From NCBI GenBank assembly GCA_965644295.1, contig CBFFRP010000230.1:1-60274 (forward strand): a stretch of 60,274 nt of DNA. Reading direction: 5' to 3'. Numbering within the stretch: the stretch's first letter is position 1; each line of letters opens with the position of its first letter. The position numbers and the translations under genes are program-made. The DNA is from Paraphysomonas bandaiensis (taxonomy: Eukaryota; Chrysophyceae). Positions 50,519-60,274 of this stretch are shown piece after piece. The notes below the pieces were generated by a model. That model did not search any database. It saw only the letters and a list, made by a program, of their open reading frames with translations, and was not told where the DNA came from.

Positions 50519-50875
50519 ATGAACAATGATCAAAGTATTATAACAGATGATCACCCAGTTCGTCATAGTCATGTGGGTGAAACTCCTCTAAAGCAATATG
50601 AACAGAATCCATCAGGTGAAACCACTATGGCATCTGAACTAAAGAAACTCACACTTGCTTATGAAAACGTTACTCCACAATATGATTTTCATATAGATGA
50701 TTTAGTATTTACCCATGCTGTGGGGGATATGAAATACAATTCACTTCATGGTGTCATATCAGGTCCTCCTGATTCGTCGGGTAAGTATCCTGTTTTCGTA
50801 GAGATGGCTGATGGTACGAAATGCACACTGCATCTGTTTCCACAGAATATGCATCTCGTTCGTAGAGGTTTATGA
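50519..50875 (+). CDS. Small protein with SH3-like barrel
   Basis: Single exon, 118 residues from the ATG at 50519; an internal Met (MASELKKLTL) gives a shorter alternative of about 82. The C-terminal half, DFHIDDLVFTHAVGDMKYNS, then HGVISGPPDSSGKYPVFVEM and ADGTKCTLHLFPQNMHLVRR, follows the strand pattern of small SH3/Tudor-like barrels that end in a LxLxPxNLxLV motif, often seen as regulatory or protein-interaction modules in algal and protist proteins. No specific function is recognised. Confidence 0.65.
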   Translation: MNNDQSIITDDHPVRHSHVGETPLKQYEQNPSGETTMASELKKLTLAYENVTPQYDFHIDDLVFTHAVGDMKYNSLHGVISGPPDSSGKYPVFVEMADGTKCTLHLFPQNMHLVRRGL

Positions 50876-51354
50876 TATCATGTTTCAGTGTGTTTGTCTA
50901 GAGTGTATTTGCGCCTCATGTGTAGATATCCTAATCTTGGTGATTGGGAATATCGAATATTTCAAGTTGTTCTGATCAATGTAATTGTCAGTTGGTTTAC
51001 TGGTTATTTTCGATTTCTTTGGGCATATACTTGTTTTTGTCACCCTATATGCTGTGCCGTTTTGTTGAACGGTGGGTGAACAAAAAGAGTGGTATATTGT
51101 CAAAATAAATATTCGAACTAGTCAATTTTTGCATACATACAATGCCGTGTAAGGACTACTTCGTTGTGGTAGTGATGTTAATATATTTCAAATTCAATCA
51201 TATAGAGGTTTTGGCCACAGCATTAGTTTAAGCATTTCTAAGCTTGAATGGTAATATAGCGCTCACAGAATACTCGACAAGTGAAGTGTTAAGAAAGAGC
51301 GCATACATATAATGAAACATGTTTCTCTGTTATAATTGGGTTAGGGAACAATCT

Positions 51355-51840
51355 ATTGTTATCCCCATTTTGTCTCAATAAATCTTTTTTTGACCAGAAT
51401 TGGGCCCAGCAGAACGCTCACATCAGAGCCGGGCAAATATCATAGACATTCAACTTCAATATTCGGTTCAACAGAAACTCACTTCTGTCGTAATTGTGAT
51501 ATTGACAGTCACAATTATAGATTATGGAGAAGCCACAATGATAGGCCAACTATCAAAAGCTGGTCATAAAACACTCCAAGTAGTATTTCATCCTTCGTCT
51601 GCTGTATAAGATTATAATGATGTCAGTACAAGCGATCTATCTTCAAAACCAGAACTTTGAAACAACTTCAAGGATATTACAGGAGAGTTGAAGTGCAATA
51701 TGTTATGAAACTGTCTAGATGGTTAGAAGCAGTGGCACCCAGTTCTTGTAGAGTTTGGGTCACATCGTGTTTATCAGGGTTGTGCGCATCATATCATACT
51801 TGCATCATTCAATCGTACTCACATACTAGCAGAGATTAAC
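51355..51840. repeat. Dispersed repeat, copy related to 47140-47760
   Basis: Ordered, diverged matches to the 47-kb copy, as listed there. Noncoding. Confidence 0.5.
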
Positions 51841-52244
51841 CGTGTGTTGTATATAAATATATAAATGTGTGTAGGCTACCGAGGTCTCCCTGCTGGACTA
51901 CCTACTACCAGTCAGGAGAGACCCAGTACTCATTCCTTGCTTGATCCTAATGACCCAGAGGATGCTGTAATGTATTCCTCTGTGAGCTCCTTGATAATAT
52001 CACCAGTAAGCTATTTTCAGGCCTCCCATCACAATGCTAAATAAGGCAATAAGAAATAAGAAGCCTCGTGCGACAACAACTGTTTACATTCATTATCACA
52101 CTTATGTACGAATTTTTAACACCTGCAGTATCCTTCTGTGGTAGGAGTACATTTGTTGTATTATAGAAATTGGGGGTTTATTATTTTGAGTTCATCTATA
52201 GATCTATGGTGCATTGCTATTCCCTAAGCATACAGTATACATAC

Positions 52245-52310
52245 CATCACGCACAAGCAGATTCCGTAGCGCCAAATAGTAGGGTATCAGGAGAGTTAAG
52301 CACCAGTTAG
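52245..52310 (-). repeat. Foldback-family repeat fragment
   Basis: Reverse complement reads CCTACTATTTGGCGCTACGG then AATCTGCTTGTGCGTGATGG, matching the internal part of the copies at 29746 and 30105. Confidence 0.5.
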
Positions 52311-52350
52311 CTAAATTGTTTTGCTACCATCGGTGGACCTCAGCAAAAGT

Positions 52351-53010
52351 ACCTATAGGTACTTTATTAATTAAATCTCCTAGTACCTATTAGGAACTTG
52401 TCTAGTACCTATAGGTACATTTTAGCTCAATAGGTAGTACTTATACCAGCTTCTTCAGATAGGACCACCTATAGGTGGCAAGACCAGCTATAGGTGGGTC
52501 CTATTTCTTGGTACCTAATAATTGCATTAGGAACCCCTATTAGGCACTACCTTTTTGACCTATAGGTACAAACAAGTTCCTAATACGGACCTATAGGTAC
52601 GACCTATACGTGTCCTATAGGTACTTAATAATTTCCTAATAGGTACTTATCGGTACCTATAGGTACTACCTAGTATTGACATTGCTACCTATAGGTACCG
52701 ATAAGTACCTATAGGTAGCAAGATCAGCTATAGGTGGGTCATATTTCTTGGTACCTAACAATCGAATTAGGAACCCCTATTAGGTATTAATTTTGACCTA
52801 TAGGTACTACCTAGATAGCTAACATATACCTATAGGTGTAGTACCTATAGGTGGCAAGACTAGCTATAGGTGGATCCTATTTATTGGTACCTAATAATCG
52901 TATTAGAAACACCTATTAGGCACTACCTTTTTGACCTATAGGTACTACCTAGTTAGGTAACACACACCTATAGTTGTAGAACCTACTAAATACCCTGCCA
53001 CCTATAGGTA
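52351..53010. repeat. Dense array of the palindrome CCTATAGG with higher-order units
   Basis: I count 14 exact CCTATAGG in 660 bp, mostly as ACCTATAGGT or TACCTATAGGTA, plus many CCTATTAGG and AGCTATAGG variants. Three copies of a longer unit of about 100 bp start at 52468, 52708 and 52844; each runs CCTATAGGT(G/A)GCAAGA, AGCTATAGGTGG, TTGGTACCTAA, TTAG(G/A)AAC(C/A)CCTATTAGG and TTTTGACCTATAGGTAC. Self-complementary at every scale, noncoding. Confidence 0.85.
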
Positions 53011-53226
53011 CGATGCAGCCCAGCCTACAAACCACACACTGCTCATAAAACGCTATACAACATTAGTATCGTTTATAGAGAAGAGTACTAGACAAATCAA
53101 ATCAGCATACACACTCGAAAGAACAGAAAACACACACTCGAAAGCGATATATGAATAAAATCGATAATAAAAAATAGCCAGCTTGAAAACTGACTATGCC
53201 TAACATCGGAGGAAATGGTAAATACA

Positions 53227-53397
53227 CATACCTTACCAATCTTTCAAAATTATAGACGACTCATCAGGCTCCTCAATGTACTCTGAAGCTTCGATCTTTT
53301 TCTTCTCTTTCTTCAGTAGTCTCCACGTATCGAAGCTTCAGAGTACATTGAGGAGCCTGATGAGTCGTCTATAGTTTTGAAAGATTGGTAAGGTATG
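53227..53397. repeat. Near-perfect inverted repeat, 69-bp arms, 33-bp loop
   Basis: 53227-53295 is the reverse complement of 53329-53397 with one mismatch. Arms begin CATACCTTACCAATCTTTC and end TGTACTCTGAAGCTTCGAT. The right arm contains the 3' end and stop of the gene at 53338-54490. Confidence 0.9.
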
Positions 53398-54490
53398 TAG
53401 TCTCTGGGTGTGGTAATAGAGAAATGCGCCTTCTTTTTCTAAGAAAGCGCGTCGTGATATTTTAATCGCATCAACTCTTGATTTGGCTCTCGATGCCAGA
53501 TAAGCAGTCCAGGCATCACTACTGGTAGGGGGAGATTCGGACGCCTGCTGTAGTCGATCGTACAGCATCTCCTGAGCTGTCGACTCTATCATGGCGCTGG
53601 TTTCGTTAACAAACGTCATGGGATCACTGCTATCATTATGACTATAAGAAGCTCCAATTAAAACACAGACTGCTTCGACAGCAGTCTGCATGAAGGAATA
53701 TTCACTGTTCCATTGATGTTCTCGAGGGCAGCTACCTAGTCAAACAATGAGTTTATAGAAAACAAATATTTGACTTACCATCTTTCAAGGAATTTCTTAA
53801 TTCCTCCTCGAATGCACTATCCAACCAGGGGGTCTGGTCGGTATAAAGAGCATGATAGCATAATCTAATCTTCGTTTTTAAATTATCAGCCACCTTTCGC
53901 ACATATTTCATTACGTCTCTGTAAACTATGTGAGACATGTAATAATAACAGACTCAATCAAATACCTCGATGACGAAATTGCAGCTATGACACCGCTCTG
54001 AAGCATTGTTTCGTTCGGCACAAATGCTCCTTCTTTACAAGCTAGTTGAAATGCCTGTTATAATTAAGTCACATACTTATAAATATATTAAATTCACCTT
54101 ATTATGGGGAGCTTGCATATCAATTCCGTTTTTTGATAGTAGTGCAAGTATCAGCCGCATGAGGAGTTCGAAGTGTTCCTCAATGGGAGATATTTCCCCA
54201 GTGTCCAGTTTACAATGTAACCGAGCATACATCATCTCCTGATGATACGGGAGAAAGCTTGGGGATGAGGCAACCACGGCGGCACTCTGCTGCCCCACGA
54301 CAAGATCTTCCCGGTACAAAACTGTCGACAATAACTTCGTCCTTACGTTCTTCGTCCGAAGACTGACATAAGGTTGCAAGGTTTCAATTTCTGACGATGA
54401 GTGACATTGCTCAGGTATAGTTATATTGGGCCTGCTGCACAGAGGCTTCTTCCTGGGAGGTGACTGTGCAGTACAAAATGTGCGATCCAT
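53338..54490 (-). CDS. Unrecognised conserved-looking protein (4 exons)
   Basis: Exons 54490-54098, 54054-53966, 53918-53779 and 53735-53338 join in phase, 339 residues. It starts MDRTFCTAQSPPRKKPLC. It is mainly helical and hydrophilic: EEHFELLMRLILALLSKNGI, FQLACKEGAFVPNETMLQSG, DVMKYVRKVADNLKTKIRLC and SSDAWTAYLASRAKSRVDAI. There is no signal peptide or membrane segment, and I recognise no domain. The last 16 residues and the stop are read through one arm of the 69-bp inverted repeat. On the distal arm the same strand can encode WRLLKKEKKKIEASEYIEEP followed by DESSIILKDW-stop, so the native C terminus may have been altered by an inverted duplication. It lies immediately upstream of the transposase region and could belong to that element. 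Confidence 0.6.
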
Positions 54491-54836
54491 TTTACGGTTT
54501 CCACTGCGCTGCGCTATCTGATAACGATAATGATGATAATGATAATAATGAATACGATAAATATGATGAAATAATGATGATTACATACATATATATATGA
54601 CTGTTTATGGAATTCATCTTTCGGAAAGTGAAGAGACATTCACATACTCTCACTTCGACTTCTGACTTCGAAGTTCTCACACTTCAGAATCATTCTTCAG
54701 TTTGTTTTTTATGGTACTGCTGTATACATGGTATACATCTAGCAGAGCACATATGTATACGCACAAAAAAAACTGTGCAGAGGGATACACAAAGGTGCAC
54801 ACATGTACACATGTACACATGTACACTGTTGGATGC
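54491..54836. promoter_or_regulatory. Spacer between divergent genes
   Basis: Contains a GATAAT/GATGAT microsatellite-like run (54520-54580), TACTGCTGTATACATGGTATAC (54715 on) and a threefold ACATGTAC tandem (54800-54826). Resembles the other divergent spacers. Confidence 0.4.
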
Positions 54837-54908
54837 AATGTGGAAATGCGATGTGTGGAAACAAGTTTTTGATTCAGGTCAGAGTTTGTCACGTCATGAA
54901 GATATTGC

Positions 54909-57900
54909 TTGCTATCGGAGAATTTTTTACCGAATAGAAAGCGAAAGACTTCAGCAGATAGTGGTCCTCAGAGCTACATCATTCGTGATGACGACAATAG
55001 TGATGATGAGCACAGTGACCATGATGAGGAGGACTCATATATTCCTACGTACTTGTGGCAATATCAAAGAATGGAAGAAGCTTCTCCGACCGGTAATACC
55101 GAGTTCCCTATCTTTCATCCTGATTATGATCAACAAGATAAACCGATTTCTACGTATAAGAAGCTTCAGGAAACATTTTACGACAAATCTCACAGCAGGG
55201 ATGCATTGAGAGCTTCTAATTTGGAGAATTTTATTCGGATTGTTTGCTGCTGAAGTTGTATGCATTTGGAAGAATGTGCAAGCTAAGTCGCTCCACAGGA
55301 GATGCTCTTCTCGAATTAATTCGCTCATTTAAACCTCGTAAAGCGCTTCCGAAATCGTGGAAATCGGTTGTGTCGCATTTCAAAAGAGAAACATCACATT
55401 ACAGATATGCAGAGAAGTCTGTACCCTGGCCGTCGTCGTGGAAAATGGAGTCTTGGAGTACTTCCGGGCAGAGACCAAAAGAAATCATTGTGCGTGCTAG
55501 GGATCCATTGGAAATGCTTAGTTATCAAGCCGTGAATCCCATAATTCAGTTCTGTTGGAATAAACACATCCATTATGATACATTTTCTATGAAAGATAGG
55601 GAAACTGGTGAGAATTACGTTGGTGATCTCATGTCTTCATCGTGGGCGAAAAATACTGAGCAACTTATACACCAGAATTTCTGTTCTGAGAGAAAGTTAA
55701 TGCCATGTTTATGTATCATGACGGTGTTGCGATGGGGCATTGTGCTAGTGCAAAAAGTATTCCAGTTTTAGGAACATGTGGAAATTTCAGTGATGAATTG
55801 ATGCGAAAGAATTTAGCAAAGTTTTGTTTAGGCTTTATTCCAGATATTTCAAGCTCAACAAGTACCGAAGTTTTAATTACTCATTTAATGACGTGTGGAA
55901 TGAGCCGTACAAAAGCAGAGAGGGAAGTCAGACTATTTAATTTGCAGTTAGAAAGGCAGTTCTGGAACTTGGTAACAACCCCACTCAAAACTGTTTCGGA
56001 ATGAGGTGCAGAAATGTATGTACTTGGAAAGGGTTTAATTATTGTTCATACCTTTTTCCCGTTCAGTATTGGAGATGACCCTGCAATTCATCGGCAGATT
56101 GGCTTGTACGAAGGAAATTCCCGCTTTGCATGTGTTAATTGTGAGTATCCGCTGAGGGGTGGTGTTTTTTATAACCCACAGATTCATCTCAAGAGAGATG
56201 GACATACAATTGCTGAACGCTGTCGAAGTCTAAATAGTGGTCGGCTATCAGACAAGGAAGAGAAGGCTACTCGAAAGTCACTCGATGATAAATGCATCAT
56301 GCCCTTCGTGAACGCCTTTCATCATTCGTTTATGGGCTGCAACAACCATTGTTTTAATAATCCTCAGGACTTGTTTCACCTATTTTGTGCTGGCATTGCA
56401 AAAAGTCTTGTTCTTTGGATTCTTACCATTGTTGATAGCACAAGCAAAACTATGGACCCGACTTTCCACAATAGTAAGGGTGTGCTGGATGGTAGACTGA
56501 TAATATGATACCTCAAGTTCCGAATATGCCACATGTAAATTGGACAGTCTTCAAGAAAGGGCTAATGCACATTATCTCTACTAAAAGCAAGAAAGATAAA
56601 GGCCATTCCACTGGTTCTGGAGGCGGATATCGATCAAGCGAATTCATTACGGCACTTATACAGCTTTTATTTGCGGTAGGTTTTTAAAAATTCCACGGTT
56701 CGTATCACTTTCCATGAGTTAGATAGGCACAGATGGCCAAGTTTTACCAACAGCTACGAACTACGTATTTTGTTGCAAGAATACGCGGCCCCGACGCGTT
56801 GGTAATTTGACAATGAAAGTTCTACAAGCAATTAAGGCGGTACTGAACGTCTATTTTGAGTGTAAAAGATGCTGTTTCACGAACCCTGATATTCTACATG
56901 TGGAGCTTATATGCAATGATATGGTTGCAAAGGTTTTGCTAGTGTGGGACTTGAAGCAAACACTTCTTAACAACCAGCCATCATTTCCATTGATGCGAAA
57001 GCTTCATTCTGTTATGCATCTTTCATTTAACATTGCCATGTTTGGAGCCTTATCAAAGGCAGATGCTGGCTCTTGGGAATCGAGCAATCGCTATTTTACA
57101 ACCGATAACTGGCGACGCACAAGTAGGAGATATGCTTCCTCAAATGAGGAGATTATCTATCTGTCAAGATCATTCTCGAGTACTGGAGTTTATTGCTGCA
57201 TGCCACACTCATGACAATGCGTATATAAATTCACTAAAGCCAGAAGTTCGACCTGAAGTTGTTTTAGTATATCCAATGTGTAATGTAAAGCATGCAACTC
57301 TATGCGTTGGTGCAAATGGCTACTTATTCGCATGTGAAGAAGAGATAGAGAGTTGAATGATTTCATCGGACACAAGGAATTAACAGTTTTTTCTCTAACA
57401 GATTTCTGTAGACGAGCTCTGGGTGAACAGAACTGGAACAGCCTATGTCGTGGTGATATATCTCTTAAGCTTATACAAGCTCTCACATACCACGCAAACG
57501 AAGAGAGTGGTATCGGCAAAGGAAGTCATCATGCAATGAAGAAGACGAGGCGGCGAAAACAACGATTTGATTTTATATTCATTCAACTGGAAAATGGAGA
57601 CAATCAACTGGCCCAAATAGTATCAATGTTACAACTGACATTTGAAAACGACATCAAGTATTTCTATATTGTTCAGTATATGGAACTGTGTGAAGTGAGT
57701 AGCCTTGCTTTTTTCCCCTAATACAGATGGGAAGTTCGTTACAATCGCCGACGCCAGCAGATATTTTGCCACGATATTATTGATTTTGAAAATATTCTTG
57801 ACACGGCATTTATTATTCCAGATTTTGCTCATGATGTAATTGCTGGAGAGCCGAATACAATAGATAGATTCTGGTATATTCCGAGGAAATTCTTTGACCG

Positions 57901-58139
57901 TTGTGGGTGGAATGATTTGGAAAATGCTGACTATAATCAGACCGAAGATATGGAGGTATATATGAACAGGCTCTGGTGCAATAGAAATGCAGCGCAATAT
58001 TATCCAAGAAAATAACCATGCTGCAAATAACATGATCGATTCTGACACTGATGACTCCTTACTTTCAGAAAACGAAAGTACAAGGAGTAGTAGTATATCT
58101 AGTGCCAGTGGCTCTGATAGTGAAGGCGACGGCATGTAA
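54909..58139 (+). pseudogene. Decayed DDE-type transposase gene (Plavaka/KDZ-like)
   Basis: A run of plus-strand frames forms one broken protein: an acidic N terminus (DDDNSDDEHSDHDEEDSY), LYAFGRMCKLSRSTGDALLE, MFMYHDGVAMGHCASAKSIP, then GDDPAIHRQIGLYEGNSRFACVNCEYP (27 residues, read in two steps: position 56076 on), FMGCNNHCFNNPQDLFHLFC, WESSNRYFTTDNWRRTSRRY, a C-terminal FWYIPRKFFDRCGWNDL and a Ser/Asp-rich tail ending GDGM. Conserved D-x-Cys-zinc-like and hydrophobic blocks recall large CMC-clade transposases such as Plavaka. Some breaks are introns (GTATGT...TTCAG at 56018-56068; GTGTGA...ACAG at about 57690). Others are lesions: a frame change near 55240, an AG dinucleotide slip near 55690 and an in-frame TGA near 56002. 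Terminal repeats were not identified. Confidence 0.55.
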
Positions 58140-58304
58140 TTCTATAATTTATATTCCCCTGCTTATTTAAGTGACGTGAATAGTCATTATTCACAACTAT
58201 AGTACAACTTACTGGTAATGGAATTGATTGCTAGCCATATAGGCACAATGCTTTATCCGTCCTAGGTAGACAGGCTATACTTCTTATAGGTAATGTGCGC
58301 TAGC

Positions 58305-58611
58305 TATTAATTTACGCTTTTAGTTAGTGCAATATTGACTGATTGATATTATAGGAGATATAGTAAGTTTATGATGTTGTAGCCCTGTGAGTTAGGAACC
58401 ACGTCATTTACCAACATCAACATTCTGTTCTACAAATCATATCTTTAACAGCTACTATATTTTCAGTTTCTTTGTATACTTGTAATAGCTACTCCTATAC
58501 TGTAGTCATGTATATTCTGTATTTCATTGCTACATAGAATACAGGATAACTACTAGCGATTGACTTTACCAAACTTCAAGTACGCACGTAGGAGTTGGTT
58601 GTAGTTCAATA
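58305..58611 (-). mobile_element. 3' LTR of a Ty1/copia retrotransposon
   Basis: About 307 bp, highly similar to the solo LTR at 47954. In element orientation it starts TATTGAACTACAACC and ends near AAATTAATA, so the termini are TATT...AATA rather than the usual TG...CA. It is preceded (element sense) by the purine tract GAGTGGGAG (58612-58620), a polypurine tract for plus-strand priming. Confidence 0.8.
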
Positions 58612-58659
58612 CTCCCACTCAATGAACATATCAGAATATACTGTGATGAGCAAGTCTAC

Positions 58660-60274
58660 TTAGTGCGATACCATAGTGTGCACATGCTGATAGTGCAGCT
58701 TCTCGGACAAGGCTTTAGTCATCACGTCTGCTGTCATCTCTGCCGTTGGCACATGATTCAGCCTGACGATACAGCCTCCCACTTGCTCTCGAATCCAATG
58801 ATACTTGATCCGAATATGCTTGGAACGTTTATGATTTACCGGGTTCTGAGCTAGATCAATCGCACTCTTGCTGTCCATATTCAAGATTGTTGGAGACGCA
58901 TTCTTACTGAGCTCAAATCCACGAATTCCGAGCTCTGTCATCACCCCTCGTATCCATACAATCTCCTGAATTGCAGCATATGCAGCCATATATTCAGCTT
59001 CCATAGTCGACGTAGCCACTGTTGGCTGCAGTCTGGACTGCCATGCAATTGGAGCACCCCACAGATATACGATATACCCTGTAGTGGATCTGCATGTATC
59101 CAGATCTCCGGCCCAATCTGCATCAGAGTACACACATAGAGGGTCTTCATCTGTGAAATTAGGAAATATGATACCTTGATCAACTGTATTTTCTAAATAC
59201 AATAAAGTATGCAGAGCAGCTTGACATGCAGCGTACGTGGGTCTTGTGGTGAACCGGGAGAGAAGATTTACTGTATATGCCATGTCTGGTCTAGTATGCA
59301 CTGCCAAATACATTAAGGCACCAATAACAGATTGATAGGGAAATGCATCAACGTATTCTCTCTGTTTTCGAGTTTCTTCCTCTTTTGCATCCTTGGACAA
59401 CTTTAGGCCAGGTGGTAGAGGTGTGGTTGCCTTGCACCGTCTCTTCTTTTCTGACAACAAGTGATTGAATCTGGCCACAACATCTTTAGCATATGCAGAC
59501 TGATGTAACTTAATCTGGCCATTATGACGCTCAATGGTAAGACCTAAATAATGCTTAAGGTCCCCCATATCTTGCATGGCATATTGAGTCTTAAAGGCGC
59601 TGATGACTTCTTCAATATGACGGCTGTCAGAGCTGAGCACAATGATATCATCTACATACACAAGTATCATATGTAGGTTATCATCAGTACCCTTGAGTAC
59701 AAATAAACATGGGTCAAGAACACATTGTTTATACCCCATCGCCTTTATACTGTCCTTCAGCATTGAATGCCAATTTCGAGGCGCTTGTTTTAGGCCATAC
59801 AAACTCTTCAGAATCTTCAAACAACAGCCTTGTGGAATATCTATTCCTGCAGGTGGAGACATAAACACGTCTTCGTCCAGATCTGCATACGGAAATGCCG
59901 TTTCTACATCGAGTTGACGGAGTTGCAGATTGTATCGCAGAGCCAGTGCTAGTGCTAGCCTAAATGATACACCTTTAGCTACTGGGGAGAATGTCTCATT
60001 ATAGTCGACTCCTTGTTCTTGAGTAAACCCTTTCGCCACAAGTCGAACTTTGAACTTCTTAATTTTTCCAAGATGGTCGCGCTTTACTTTAAAGACCAAT
60101 TTAGATTTTATGATTTTTCGGTGTTTCGGCCTTCGGACAATCTTCCAGCATGTCCTTCGTTCAAGCTTGTGCACCTCCTTCCTGGTAGCTTCAATCCAGT
60201 ATGTTCTCTGTGGAGTCTTCTTTGCTTCTGCCAGCGTCTGTGGCTCTTTAATTGTGCTGTTGGAGGAATCAAGA
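58660..60274 (-). mobile_element. Ty1/copia Pol polyprotein, reverse transcriptase and RNase H part, 5' truncated by the window edge
   Basis: The frame is open from the right edge to the stop at 58660, about 538 residues. The RVT_2-type reverse transcriptase starts around WIEATRKEVHKLERRTCWKI and continues with LVAKGFTQEQGVDYNETFSP, CLKILKSLYGLKQAPRNWHS and the catalytic LVYVDDIIVLSS. RNase H carries YSDADWAGDLDTCRSTTGYI, the central EAEYMAAYAAIQE and DSKSAIDLAQNPVNHKRSKH, so all visible catalytic acids are kept. The element looks recently active: no stops or frameshifts appear in this portion. Gag, protease and integrase would lie beyond 60274. Confidence 0.95.

Noticed and set aside
52351-53010. 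CRISPR array or tRNA cluster
   Set aside because: Eukaryotic context, motif spacing irregular and motif itself palindromic 8-10 bp; no spacers of constant length and no cloverleaf.
56002-56004. In-frame TGA in the transposase as a selenocysteine codon
   Set aside because: Although an SBP2-like gene is nearby, there is no Cys at this place in related blocks and no SECIS; the gene has other lesions, so a nonsense mutation is simpler.

Overview
This is nuclear DNA from an intron-rich, flagellated unicellular eukaryote. Genes are split by short GT...AG introns (about 30-110 nt, a few longer) and include ER SNARE, ER foldase, histone methyltransferase and SAGA/TREX-2 genes. A HYDIN homologue of about 4,960 residues implies motile 9+2 cilia. 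A type II thymidine kinase, an SBP2-like selenoprotein factor, PDZ/ankyrin proteins and a kinetoplastid-flavoured DOT1 fit a heterotrophic protist. I cannot fix the lineage; a stramenopile or rhizarian-like flagellate is a weak guess. A short TTAGGG tract suggests TTAGGG-type telomeres. Most genes below were reconstructed by joining exons by hand: reading frames, splice phases and family motifs agree across the joins.

Layout. 1-4730: C-terminal part of a Tudor-like/protein kinase gene (+) with a reading-frame break in the kinase N-lobe. 5583-6554: protein of three GDTK...GGRFN...GWIF repeats (+). 7304-8654: Sec22 SNARE (-), head-to-head with a membrane fatty-acid/sterol hydroxylase 9419-11371 (+). 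11674-12303: foldback repeat. 12508-14515: PX-GOLD-coiled-coil protein (-), head-to-head with a PDZ-ankyrin-pseudophosphatase 15070-17409 (+). 18257-18905: thymidine kinase (-), head-to-head with an EGF/thioredoxin PDI-like ER protein 19368-22152 (+). 22543-24976: SBP2-like L7Ae protein (-). 26770-27978: SIP5/DA2-like zinc-finger protein (-), head-to-head with ribosomal protein uS14/S29 at 28644 (+). 28.9-30.8 kb: gene-free, with dispersed repeats and an interstitial telomeric tract. 30838-45717: HYDIN (-) as one uninterrupted ORF, head-to-head with ENY2/Sus1 46279-46721 (+). 48633-50124: DOT1-like methyltransferase (-), head-to-head with a small SH3-like protein 50519-50875 (+).

The right end is repeat-rich: a solo LTR (47954-48249), a dispersed repeat pair, a dense array of the palindrome CCTATAGG (52351-53010), a 69-bp-arm inverted repeat overlapping the 3' end of an unrecognised gene (53338-54490, -), a decayed DDE-type transposase gene (to 58139, +), and an LTR plus RT/RNase H part of a Ty1/copia retrotransposon leaving the window (58305-60274, -).

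The strongest organisational signal is the repeated head-to-head gene pairing. The shared 0.4-0.8 kb spacers are loaded with GTATAC / ACATAC / TATATA / CTGCTG words next to an A+T-rich AAATTTC-like block, and look like a recurring bidirectional promoter architecture. The strongest sequence oddities are the CCTATAGG array, the 69-bp inverted repeat and the intronless 14.9-kb HYDIN ORF among intron-dense neighbours.
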